DNA from: Macrotis lagotis
Lineage: Eukaryota > Chordata > Mammalia > Peramelemorphia > Peramelidae
Length of the DNA: 64,000 nt
Assembly: GCF_037893015.1 (NCBI RefSeq)
Contig: NC_133666.1
Coordinates: 1,703,467 to 1,767,466, forward strand
Direction of reading: 5' to 3'
In this document: piece after piece, positions 1 through 52,995 of the stretch
Layout of the letters: each line of letters begins with the position of its first letter
How positions within the stretch are numbered: position 1 is the first letter of the stretch
Position numbers and translations under genes: made by a program
Notes under the pieces: generated by a model
The model's database searches: none
What the model was told of the DNA's origin: nothing
Seen by the model: the letters and a program-made list of their open reading frames with translations, nothing else

Positions 1-316
1 CCCCTTCCCACCCCCACCCCCAGTCCCCAAGCCAAAATCTACCAAAAAAGCCAATCTTCACCCTTGGGCGAGAAGGGAGGGATGCTTGGCCAAATCTCTG
101 GAGTCCCCAGATGGGGGTGGGGGGAAGACTTGACTTGGGAAGGGGAATTAGGCATGGTCAGCTTCCTCTTCCTCTTCCCTCCCCAGGCCTGCAGGCTTTT
201 CAGCATGAAGCCCCTGAAGGATCATGGGCTTCTAAGAGGAAGGCAAGTGACTGCATCTAGAACCTTGGGTCCCAAATCCAGCCACTTGCCTTTCGTCCTG
301 GGCTGGGCCTGCTTTA

Positions 317-14160
<13,844 letters not shown>

Positions 14161-14382
14161 GGAGGCTTGCCTTCAGAACTCGGACGATCCCCCCCTCCGC
14201 CCAAGTCTCGGGGGGGCCGGGTGGAGATGGGAAGTAGGTACAGTACCTTAGCTGCCCAGGGAGGCGATCGGGGCCCGAAGATTAGGGAGACGGGGGAGGA
14301 TGCTGTCCGGGAAGGTGGGAGCCGCGGCCAGGCTCGACTGAAAAGCTACTGGGATGGAGAGCGCAGGACTGGGGCCAGGATG

Positions 14383-14420
14383 CGGGGCGGGGCGGGGCCG
14401 GGGCGGGGCCGGGGAGGGGC
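14383..14420. promoter_or_regulatory. Cluster of GC boxes (Sp1-type)
   Basis: Four overlapping GGGGCGGGG/GGGGCCGGGG units in 38 nt. G6PD promoters are known to depend on Sp1-type GC boxes, and this cluster is on the G6PD side of the island. Confidence 0.6.
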
Positions 14421-15097
14421 CCGCTCCGCCCGGAGGCCGTGCTGGGGCCTCCCTCCGCTCCCCCGACACCCCATCTCCGCCTCGTCCCCCGCAGGCCTCG
14501 GGGGAGCCCGCCCCGCCGGGCCCTGGCCCCACCCCCCGCCTGGGCCGAGACCCTCCAGGCCCCGCCCCTTCCCCCACTCCTCCAGCCGCTGGGGCCTCGG
14601 GCCCGGGTCGCTCCTTGCCGGCTCGCCCGCTTCCCCCCCCCCCCACCCCACGTGGCCTTTCGGGCCCCTCAACTTCCGCCACCGGGGGGGGGTGGGTCAG
14701 CCCCCTCTCCCCGAAGGCGAGAGTTCCCCCCTCCCGGCTGGAAGGCCCGCCCCTTCCGCCCACTTCCTCCTCTCCGCCTCTCCGAGACTCTTCCTTTCCC
14801 CGCGCCGGCCGGGGGCGAGAGGGGAGCGGGTCCACGGCCCAGCCCCGCCCTCTGAGGGGACAGAAGAGGCTTTGCAAGACCCAACGGAGGGAGGAGGCCT
14901 GGGACAGGAGCTTCGTGCCGAGACGGCCTCCTCCGGCCCAAGGGGTAGCTGGGATGGGAAGCGGAGCGGAGGGCTCCCCCCCTCCAGAGGCATCATTGGT
15001 TTGGTCCTGGCTCCCCGGCGGAGGAGATCCAGCGGGGGCGGAGCCAAGCCGAGAGGGGGCGTGGCCAGGCCGAGAGGAGCCAGAGCTCTCGCTTTTG

Positions 15098-15139
15098 CGC
15101 TTCCGGGTTGTGGCCGCGGGCCGCGGCAACCCGGAAGCG
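15098..15139. promoter_or_regulatory. Perfect inverted repeat with opposed ETS motifs
   Basis: The arm cgcttccgggttg (15098-15110) is the exact reverse complement of caacccggaagcg (15127-15139), with a 16-nt GC-only spacer. Each arm holds CCGGAAG, the core of ETS-family (GABPA/ELK) sites, facing opposite ways. It lies just upstream of the likely IKBKG first exon. A role in bidirectional initiation is an inference. Confidence 0.6.
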
Positions 15140-15149
15140 GATGCCCCGT

Positions 15150-15362
15150 AGGGCGGAGTGCGGAGTCGGGAGTCAGGGCTTTGCGAGCCTTTGGCGGGAC
15201 CCGAGCCGAGCCGCGGCCCGAGCCCGCTTCCGTGTCGTTCCCGCCGCCGCCTCCGTGGCCGGGCCGGGCCGGGCCTGGCGCCCGGAGAGGCCGCGGGCTT
15301 CCCGAGCCCTGGGGGAGGGCCCCGAAGGCGAAGTCGGAAGGCCCAAATCTCTGGCCTCCGGG
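15150..15362 (+). other. IKBKG: Candidate non-coding exon 1 of IKBKG (start approximate)
   Basis: The only strong plus-strand donor in the island is gtgagt at 15363, and the next plus-strand IKBKG exon is at 20508. Human IKBKG also begins with non-coding first exons in the same island. The start is a guess based on the promoter elements around 15100-15140. Confidence 0.4.
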
Positions 15363-15419
15363 GTGAGTCCGGACCCTCGGCCCCGCCCCCTGGCCCTGGC
15401 GGCCCCGCCCCTACCCTTT

Positions 15420-15443
15420 GCCCCCCCCCCCCCCCCCCCCCAG
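15420..15443. repeat. Homopolymer C tract ending in CAG
   Basis: About 21 C followed by AG in IKBKG intron 1, 57 nt after the candidate exon 1 donor. It resembles an acceptor site, but no exon following it can be supported. Confidence 0.7.
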
Positions 15444-15989
15444 TCTGACTGCCCTCCGCGAGGCCCCACTCTGCCTTTCGGGCACCTTGGCTTAGCGGCT
15501 GCCTGCCCGCCCCCGGGCTGGCCACCTGCCCCTGGCCCAGAAAACCCCTCTTCTCCCCCGCGTTCGAGCCACCTTGCTACTTGGGGAGGGGGGTGGGGAG
15601 CGGGGAGCGGGGAGCAGGGAGCCGGCTTTCAGGAGGGAATTTCCGATCCGGAGCCTCCCACTGAAGCTGCTCCACCTTCCCCTTCTGTCAACCGGCTATG
15701 CCCAATGGGCCCTGGAACCCAAGGCCGGCCGTGAAGACGACCCCGTGTGCCACAGCCAGGGCAAAGCCTTCGAGAAACTTCTGCCCTCATGGATGCCGAT
15801 TGTATCCCTACTGGGCGGTATCGTCAGCATCCATAGTCTTGGCATGATCATCATCATCACTCCGGCCACTTCATCGAGCCCACTAGGGCACACAGGCGAG
15901 GGCAGACACGGCCTATCACGGTCTCCTTTTCCCTGAATCTTCTTGCCAAAGGGCTAGAAGGGCTGGCCGCTTTCTTCTCCAGCGGATTG

Positions 15990-16140
15990 AGACACCCAGA
16001 GGGGAAGGGCCTTGTGTCGCCTTCCTGATCTGCCAAATGAGCTGGAGGAGGAAATGGCCAACTCCTCACTCCGGTAGCTTTGCTCCCCAAACCCAAGTAA
16101 TGGCACGGAGTCATGGCACTTGAACAACAACAGCTTCTTA
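15990..16140 (+). repeat. CORE-SINE remnant
   Basis: 'gccaaatgagctggaggaggaaatggccaac' and 'ggcacggagtcatggcacttgaacaac' match the 3' half of the MAR1-like element seen better at 25573-25810. No head remains. Confidence 0.5.
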
Positions 16141-16584
16141 ACTCCAGACTCAGCACTCTGAGCCCGAGTCCAGAGGAAGTGCTTAAGGATTTCATGGGGA
16201 AAAAACTGGAAGGATAGTGGAGGGCTGCTTTGGACTCCATCTGCCTCAGTTTGCCTAGAAAATTGGAAGGGGCCTCGGGAATCCTCTGGGCCAGCCCTTT
16301 TCTAGGAGAAATCCTCAGGTGCCAAATGGCCATCCAGCCTCAATGATGGGAAACCCTCCACTTGGAACACTGAGACTGCTTGGCCCAGAGGAATCTTTTT
16401 GCACAGCTCAGTTCCCTTGCTCCTCTGCTTCTCAGGCTTTTTTCCTCCGGGCTCCATAGCCCTCAATCTTTCAGACTGTCATAATATTACAGGGGCTGCC
16501 AGTGCTTTCTTGCCAACCTGCCATGGGAACCAATAAGACACTTCTCTGGTGCACATGCTGTCTTTTGTTTAGCTCATTGCTGAT

Positions 16585-16815
16585 AATAATCATTTTTAAA
16601 GTTTGCAAAGCATTTTACACGCAGTATCTTATTGATCTTCACAGCCATTCTTGGAGGCAGGTGCTTTTATCTCCATTTTCCAGAAGGAGGAAACTGAGAG
16701 ACAGAAAGCTTACTGCCTAAGATCACACTGCTAAGGAATCATCCTGGAAATCTAACTTGTGTCTTCTCTGACTCCCAAGACCAGTACTTTAAGCCCTGCG
16801 CCACCTAGGGGCCTC
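16585..16815 (-). mobile_element. MIR-like SINE with long tail
   Basis: 'tttgcaaagcattttacac...cttcacagccattcttggaggcaggtgc...ttatctccattttccag...gaaactgag' and the terminal 'gccacctagg'. This is the familiar MIR-related block, antisense here. Confidence 0.7.
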
Positions 16816-17029
16816 AAATTCAGTTTTAACAGCACAATCCTGGCTCACTCTGCTGCTGCTAGCCTGCCAAGTTGGCATCAACTTCACTAGATTGAGCCTA
16901 GCCCTTGAGCCAGTGCCAAATCTTTCTTCTTGTGTTGTCATCTAATTTATAGAAAATATAGAAAGCCTTTTCCACAGGAATCACAGGATCCTTTTTTTAT
17001 GATAAAATACACTTATTTTATTAGAAAAA

Positions 17030-17450
17030 TTTCCTTTTGAAAGTTGTTTATCTGGTAGATTTTTTTATTGTTTTTTGCATTTTACAATTTTTCCCCCCAA
17101 TCTTTCTCCCCCCCCTCCGAAGGCAGTCTGATAGTCTTTACATTCTTTTCATGCTATCCATTGATCAAAATTGAATGTCATGAGAGAGAAATCATATCCT
17201 TAAGGATAAAAAAAATATAAGAACAAAATTACATAATATCTTTTTTTAAAATTAAAGGTAATATTCTTTGGTATTTGTTTAAACTCAACAGTTCTTTCTT
17301 TGGATACAAATGTTATTCTCCATCACAGATACCCTAAATTTGTCCCTGATTGTTGCACTGATGGAATGAGCAAGTCCATTAAGGTTGATCCTCAGCCCCA
17401 TGTTGCCTTTAGGGTATACGATGTTCTTCTGGTTCTTGTAGGAGATACTT
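17030..17450 (-). mobile_element. L1 3' UTR fragment (marsupial, type B)
   Basis: Shares ordered landmarks with 23135-23430 and 25990-26340: 'ttttacaattttt', 'gaaggcagtctg', 'agtctttacatt', 'gagagagaaatcatatcct', 'ttctttctttggatac' and 'gttgcactgatggaatgagc'. These read as an L1 3' end on the minus strand. Three copies of one subfamily therefore lie in this window. Confidence 0.75.
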
Positions 17451-18549
17451 TTTAAAAACACTTTGCTAGATTCTATCCTGATCAATCTCATAACTATCCA
17501 AAAAAGGTAGTGGCCTATCCTTAATGCTGGTTTGTGGTAACATTCCACCCCCCCCCCCCCCATGACTAAACCTCTCTTCAGAAAACCGTGGGAAAATTTC
17601 CCCAGGAATGGGAATCAGATTCACTGACCTATCTAGTTTATATATTTTGTTCTCTTATCTTTTTGGGGAATTGGGTCATTTGATTTCTGCTTCTATCTTC
17701 TATGTCCTTTCAGATTTCTCAGACAGTGTTTTAGCATCCACATCTACTTGGTTTTGTGATTGATATGGATAGATGATGACTTCATTGGGGTAACTAGGCT
17801 CATGCCCTTGGGAGCTAGTTTGATCACTAGCATTTCCAGAGAAATCAGGAACAAACTAAGAATTTGGCAGCTCTGCTTTCTCCCCTTCTTCCAAGAGGCT
17901 GGGTGGGGCAGCAGCAACTTGGACTAGAAAACCATGATCTATGTTTCATAGAATTTTTATTTATTTTGTCAAACATGTCCCAATGGCAGGGAAAGTTGTT
18001 TTCCTGTTGGGAGTGTTGCCAAGCCTCCTTGGATTGATGCCCCTGCTCCATAGTGTCCCATTCAATCCCAGCAGGAATAGAATGCAAAAGACCTTTTTTG
18101 TCACCCCTTGCTTTCCTAGCCAGCCTCCACTCAGTGTGAGTTGGAGCTTAGAGACACTTTTAGAGGATTCAGCTACATGTCTTCCTTTTGCTACTTTGCC
18201 CTGCTTCCTTCTTTCTGTACATATCATTGAACTTGATGTTGTTGAGTTTACTTTAGGCAATTCCCAATTTTTCCTCCTTAATTGGAACTGTTTTCCTATT
18301 TAGCTTTCACATTTCCCATCCTGCTGGGAGGGAATTCTCCAATTGAAACTTCATATATAGGATCTGACTTCTTTCTCCAAACCCTTTGAAATCTTTCTCC
18401 AAATCTAAGTTGTATGCTAGCCTATGTTCTAGGGTAAACTGTCTTCTTTATACCCAAGGTTTCTGTCCTTTCCACCCCAACAATCAGTCGCAACTGTGGA
18501 GAGCCTTCTATGTGGCAGACATGGTATTAAGTACAGTGCTGTATGGAGA

Positions 18550-18835
18550 CAGAGGACTGACCCTGGAATCAGGAGGACCTGAGTTCAAATCCAGCCTCAG
18601 ACACTCACTAGCTGTGGACCTTGGGCAAGTTACTTAACCCTGATTGCCATCAGGGCCATCTCTAGTCATCCTGATTCTTATCTTGTCACTGGACTCAGAT
18701 GGCTCTGGAGTAGGGGAAAGTGAAGCTGGTGATTTAGCCTGCCCCCTCCCACTCAAATCCAATTCATATGCATAGCATACCTTCACCCCCCCCCCCCAAG
18801 TCATGGTCTTCGAGAACAAAAGGCAACCTTCACTA
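18550..18835 (+). mobile_element. Long tRNA-derived marsupial SINE
   Basis: A standard head ('gaccctggaatcaggaggacc', 'gagttcaaatccagcctcag', 'cttgggcaagttacttaacc') is followed by an unusual 170-nt body ('ggccatctctagtcatcctg', 'ggactcagatggctctgg', 'agtcatggtcttcgagaac'). The same head-body combination occurs in reverse at 46243-46552. Confidence 0.75.
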
Positions 18836-18839
18836 AGTT

Positions 18840-19330
18840 CTAGGGATAGCCCTCAAGGAGCTCATAGTCTAATCCAAACTAATATAAACAATCAAACTAT
18901 ACTTGATAAATAGTAAATAATGAACAGAGAGAAGATCCTGGAGTTATGGGGACTTGGAGGAGGTTTCTTGTGGGAAGGGAGGATTTTACTCAAGGCTTAA
19001 AGAAAACCAGGTAGGTTTTGGAGTGAAGGGCAGAAAGTGTTTCAGACATGCAAGAGGGTCAAAGAGAATACCTGGAACCCAGAGATGGAGAGATTTGGTG
19101 GTGGGACAGCAGGAGGCTGGGATCACTAAATCCAGGAATGTGTGTTGGGCAATAAGACTGGGAAGAGAAGGTAGGAGGGCTTTGAATACCAAATGGGGCA
19201 ATATTAAACGTGGAGGCAATAAGGAGTCACTGGAGGTTATTGAGTGAGGGAAGGGGTGACATAGATCTGATCCCTGGAGGGGGAGGTAGTAGAGTAGAGG
19301 AGAGATGCTCCAGAGATGAGATCCCCAGGT
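18840..19330 (+). repeat. Unclassified old repeat (family U), copy 1
   Basis: Landmarks 'gtttcttgtgggaagggagg', 'aaagaaaaccaggtaggtt', 'gagatttggtggtgggacag' and 'caataaggagtcactggagg' recur, diverged, at 39540-39920, 44320-44950 and 54060-54900. No coding capacity or terminal repeats seen. Confidence 0.5.
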
Positions 19331-19929
19331 CTTCATCAGGAACTTCTTGAGGATAGGGACTGTTTTTTTTGCCTTTTTTAACCCCCTGCCTCTGGCTTGG
19401 CACAGTGCCTGGTACATGGTAGTTGCTTAATATCTATATACTTAAGTAAAGTGAAGCTTGGGTGGGGGGGCAGGGTTAGAGAGAGTGAGAAGTCCAGTCT
19501 GAGGGATGGGGGAATGGTGATGCCTTCAACAGTAATAGAGAATGGGGAGGGGGAAGAGAAGACATTCCAGAGAATACTGGGTCCACTTGAGACTTGCCTC
19601 TTGTTGGCTCCTCTGCTTCTGGACATTATTTGGTGAAGTTGGGAAGTGATTTGCGGCTCTGCTTTTGGCAGCAGAGGTTTGGGTGATTGGACTGTCTCCT
19701 GGTGTGTTGTGGCCATTTCCCATTATGGGTTCTGTTTCTGGCCTGCTTTTGTGCCTTGGGGCTTCATCCAGACATCATCCACTTTGTTTCTCCTCCTGGT
19801 CTTTGGGAAGGTGGCTCCCCTTGCCTGCCTTCTCCTGTACCTTTGACTTTCTCCTGAGGCTTCATGTAGAGTACTGCCTAAAGCAGAAAGCAAAGCAGGG
19901 AAGATGAGTCATGAAGAACACCCCAAAGT

Positions 19930-20340
19930 CCCAGTGCATTGGCTTAAGGCCGAAGTGAATCCACATGGTGACTGAGAGAATTAGGGTCTGCAAAGATCTT
20001 AGGACACCAGAGCCACATGTCACATCTATTGAATAAGAAAGTAGTTCTGGAGTGAGGGCTTTGAACGTTTTAAGTTTGAGATTGAGACTTCAAATCCAGT
20101 TTGTGATGTGGACCTGGAGCTCAGGCAGATAAAGTACACTGTGTACTGAGATCTTGGAATTGTCTATAGAGAGAGAGAATTCAAATCTTAAAAGGGGCTG
20201 TTGAGAGAAGAGAAGGCCTTGGCATAGTCTTGGGGAGTAGTCACAGGAAGAGGGTCATGATCTAGGTAAGAACCCAATAAAGGACATTGAGGCTGAATGG
20301 GGATGTAAAGACAAAATAACAACCAATATCCACCTTTTTT
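19930..20340 (+). repeat. Possible distal part of unclassified repeat family U
   Basis: 'gggctttgaacgttttaagtt', 'gtggacctggagctcaggca' and 'agagaagagaaggcct' resemble the distal part of the long repeat seen at 54700-54900. Weak. Confidence 0.3.
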
Positions 20341-20522
20341 TTTTCAGGAATCCGTCTTGAGTCAAAGCCTGGCTCTTCTCATTCCTTTTAAGATGAGCCT
20401 TGTATTGGGCATAGCAAAAAAATTCTGTTTCTGATATGGCAGAGAGGAACTGTCAGATTCCCTTGAGTTGCGGGATAGTTCTCACACCTTGGTTTTTTTC
20501 TTCCAAGCACTGAACGAATTGA

Positions 20523-50020
<29,498 letters not shown>

Positions 50021-51113
50021 TACCTGTCCCACACCGTGAACCAAATCCAGCTTGCCATAGCCCATGCTTGCTTTTTGCTTGCCTAGCCCTCTGATAAAAC
50101 ATTAGTGATCTCCATTTGACCGTGAGCTTAGAAGAGATGGTGAAATGGCCCTCCTTCATTTAGGTTGCCTCTCTGCCTGCCCTGGCTTGGATAGCTAACC
50201 TTATCTCAAATTAAGTGGAGCAGGAGCATCAGAAGATTGAAGCTCTAGAACTGGAAGCTATCCAGCCTAAGTCTTCCTCCACCCCCCTGCTCCCCCCCCA
50301 ATTTTACAGAGGAGAAACTGAATCCCACAGAGGTCAAGTTACATAGGTCAAAGCATTGGAATCCAGTTCCTTTGACTCTGGCCTGCACTACCTCCCAGTT
50401 TTGCCACCTTTCAGTTGAAACAGGCAGCAGGAGCAGGGGAAGGGATGCAACTGCTTGCCCCTCCATGGTTATTCTCAGTGTCCAAGCATTGATTAAGGTG
50501 CAGCTGGGGCCAGTCTAGAGTAGTTGCCATCTCTATGGTGCTCTGAAGGTTTGTCCCAAGCTTTATATGCTTTCGTTTGAGAGGCTTAGGTATTCTTTCC
50601 CATTTTACACATGGGGCAACAAGTTTAGAAGTGAAGAGACTTGAGGGTCTTGCATTTGAATCCAGGTCCTCCTGCCTTTAGGTTCAGCATCCTAGCACTA
50701 ATCCCCACCCCTGTGGAGAACCCATGCTTGGAAACGTTTCAGTCAATACCAAAGATTTCGATCACACTGAACTGGGATTCTAGCACTTTTGTTGTATGTT
50801 GGCCCAGATGAACTCACTGGGTTATTTTTCTTCTTTCTTGCTGCATTCAGACTTTGATAATGTGCCTCTTGACCTGATTTTGATGCTTAAAACTTGGACT
50901 GAGTATACCAGTAGCTGATGTGCACTTACTGGATATAGACTTGCCATTCTTTCCTTCAACTTGGAATGGAGAGATTGGGTTCAGCTACTATTGCTCACTT
51001 CTAGACTTGATTTATCTTCCCCCACCAAGACTTTAAGGCCAACAGAGGATGAATCAGGTTGTCAAAGCCAACTTCTTCACTGAGCACTTTAGTACAAATG
51101 CAGCACCATTTCT

Positions 51114-51274
51114 TTTTTTTTTTAAGGTTTTTTTTTTGCAAGGCAAATGGGGTTAAGTGGCTTGCCCAAGGCCACACAGCTAGGTAATTATTAAGTGTCT
51201 GAGGCCAGATTTGAACTCAGGTACTCCTGACTCCAGGGCCAGTGCTCTATCCACTGCGCCACCTAGCTGCCCCC
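51114..51274 (-). mobile_element. WSINE-type SINE, intact, in IKBKG 3' UTR region
   Basis: Antisense copy with duplication tgcagcaccatttct at 51099-51113 and 51275-51289. If the long UTR is used, this SINE is carried in the mRNA. Confidence 0.93.
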
Positions 51275-51952
51275 TGCAGCACCATTTCTAAGCACAGTAC
51301 TGAAATATTGTTGGATTACTGCTTGGGGAGTCTAGTCTTCCAGAAATTCAGGAAACCACTTTTACCACTTAGGGCTTTGAAAGAGCAATATTTCCCATCC
51401 CCCCACCCGATTGTCTAATTACAGGAGAGCTTCCATATATTAAAAAAAAATCTTACATAATTTCCAATAACTCTAATTGACAGATGATATGGAACAAATG
51501 GTTAGAGCACTGAGTCTGGAATCTGCTGGGTTCTTGCCCTGCTGTCAATACTTAATCCACAGTCTTCTCTAAGACTGTTAGACCACAGATGGGTTGCTGG
51601 CTCTGTTGGTGAAGAGTTTCTATACTGGGTGTTCTTATGCCAATAACCGCTGGGTGGGTCTATTCATCTGACCCAACTCCAGACTGCTATCCACTTTTCT
51701 ACCTCCACCCCAGTAGCCTTCTCACATTTGAGATGCCTTGGCTTTGTAGACTGGAAGACAGTCTCTCCCTTCCCCCATCTTACAGAGCAGAAACTGAGGT
51801 CCTCCCCAACTGCCACTGTGACTCAACGGTTTAATATGACAACTGCAACACAGGGAGAGCGGGAGGAACTGCATTGCAATTTTTCTTTTCCTCCCCCTTA
51901 AGCAACCACTACTGTGGATCATAGGAAAAAAACTTCTGTATTTGTGAAAATC

Positions 51953-51958
51953 ATTAAA
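51953..51958 (+). terminator. IKBKG: Probable IKBKG polyadenylation signal ATTAAA
   Basis: ATTAAA, the common variant signal, is followed within 20-60 nt by T/GT-rich sequence ('tgttac', 'tagttttattgtcgtttcag', 'tgtgtatgttt'). Confidence 0.5.
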
Positions 51959-52073
51959 TGAATTAACAATGACTGTTACTTTCCATAGTTTTATTGTCGT
52001 TTCAGATGTGTATGTTTAGGGGCCATGGCCATGCTGAAAGAATAGAAGGCAAACCTACTGTGAAATGAGTCTT

Positions 52074-52079
52074 TTTATT
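52074..52079 (-). terminator. SEPHS2: SEPHS2 polyadenylation signal AATAAA
   Basis: AATAAA on the minus strand, about 695 nt after the stop codon and 55 nt after the SECIS. The predicted cleavage site lies within about 100 nt of the IKBKG end, so the two genes are tail-to-tail. Confidence 0.75.
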
Positions 52080-52133
52080 AAGTCACCAGGAATCCATAAC
52101 CTAAGATTACACACAGATTTAATGATGCCAAAA

Positions 52134-52214
52134 CCTGGACTCTGGAAAATCAGCTCAGCTTCTTCCAGCCCTCTGAGAGGTTTAATGGGAGAAGCATCAT
52201 AAACAGAGCCAAGG
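52134..52214 (-). promoter_or_regulatory. SEPHS2: SECIS element (form 2), for selenocysteine insertion
   Basis: Read 5' to 3' on the minus strand: a lower stem (CCTTGGCTCTG with CAGAGTCCAGG), then the quartet strands ATGAT (52200-52196) and TGAG (52157-52154). An upper stem follows (GCTTCTCCCA with TGGAAGAAGC, one C.A mismatch), then an apical AAA 12 nt beyond the ATGAT. Last is the mini-stem CCTC/GAGG that defines form 2. All parts of the eukaryotic SECIS consensus are present in the right order and spacing, 557 nt after the stop codon. It would recruit SBP2 and the Sec-specific elongation factor. Confidence 0.85.
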
Positions 52215-52771
52215 CTTGTGCTGCTGTGGGGTCTCCTTCCCCATTTCTGGGCAAGTTGCTCAATTCTTGGCCAGAATGAGGAAGAACTGATAGCTTCAGA
52301 GGCAAAAATCAACACCCCCAAATTACTCCTAAGCACACCAGATCTCCCATTCCAGGTTTAATAGAGTTCTTGTTTCAGCCTTAGTCACTAATGATCTAAG
52401 TGGGTTGTCTAAGTCGCCTGATCTTAAGTAAATAACCTTGTTTCTTCTACGGGAATCTGTTCAATCACGTGTCCTCTCTAGAAACCCAGTTGTGAGAAAA
52501 ATCCTTCAGCAATTGACCTCATCTTGACTAGAAAGGGCAATATGGGCCAGACTTCCCCATAAAGTAGAAAATGTGAGATAGGAACTCATTTGAAACTCAT
52601 GTAAAAGCAGCTATTTTCTTTAACTGTCTTATTAGAATAAGTAATTCATCTACCAGTTTAATCACGTTTCTTTGTAAATTTGTCCTTCCCCAAACTAAAT
52701 CATTGACTCATTCTGAACAGTCATTCATGATTGTTTCCAGGGTTCTCTGAGGTTCAAACAAGCGGGCCATT

Positions 52772-52995
52772 TCATGAAGTAGTCTCAGGGCTGGTATTGG
52801 AGTTGTCGTGATGAAGACTGGCTCCCCGGGGCATCACTTCAATAATGCGTGGCTTGTCAATTATCCGAGCTGTCTGGTTGCCTTTTTCCACAATGCCAAT
52901 GATCCATGCTTGATGACCCTCTCCATATTTTGGAGACTTGATTTCAGCACAGAAGCGAGCTGCTTGTTCTCGAGGCAGACAGATCAGCAGCCCTC
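52772..52995 (-). CDS. SEPHS2: SEPHS2 last coding exon
   Basis: 224 nt encoding [39 protein letters not shown] and [18 protein letters not shown], ending SPETTS and TGA. Acceptor cttttacag. The tail after PRG is SEPHS2-like but diverges from human. Confidence 0.96.

Larger units (their letters stand above)
50021..51980 (+). other. IKBKG: IKBKG 3' UTR (end inferred)
   Basis: No further gene on the plus strand. It runs to the only well-placed poly(A) signal, ATTAAA at 51953, and contains a SINE at 51114-51274. An earlier end is possible, since no canonical AATAAA was found in 50021-51952. The UTR length is therefore uncertain. Confidence 0.5.
52055..52771 (-). other. SEPHS2: SEPHS2 3' UTR
   Basis: About 720 nt from the stop codon (52772-52774) to just past AATAAA (minus strand, 52079-52074). 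It holds the SECIS-like hairpin. No SINE or L1 is present, in contrast to the neighbouring introns. Confidence 0.75.

Noticed and set aside
14167-15525. Open frames of 399 codons (plus) and 425 codons (minus) in the CpG island
   Set aside because: Low-complexity Pro/Gly/Arg/Ser translations on both strands at once, with no domain. Stop codons are rare because the sequence is very GC-rich.
15443-15740. Alternative IKBKG exon after the C21-AG acceptor-like tract
   Set aside because: No convincing donor downstream and no coding similarity; a homopolymer followed by AG can arise by chance.
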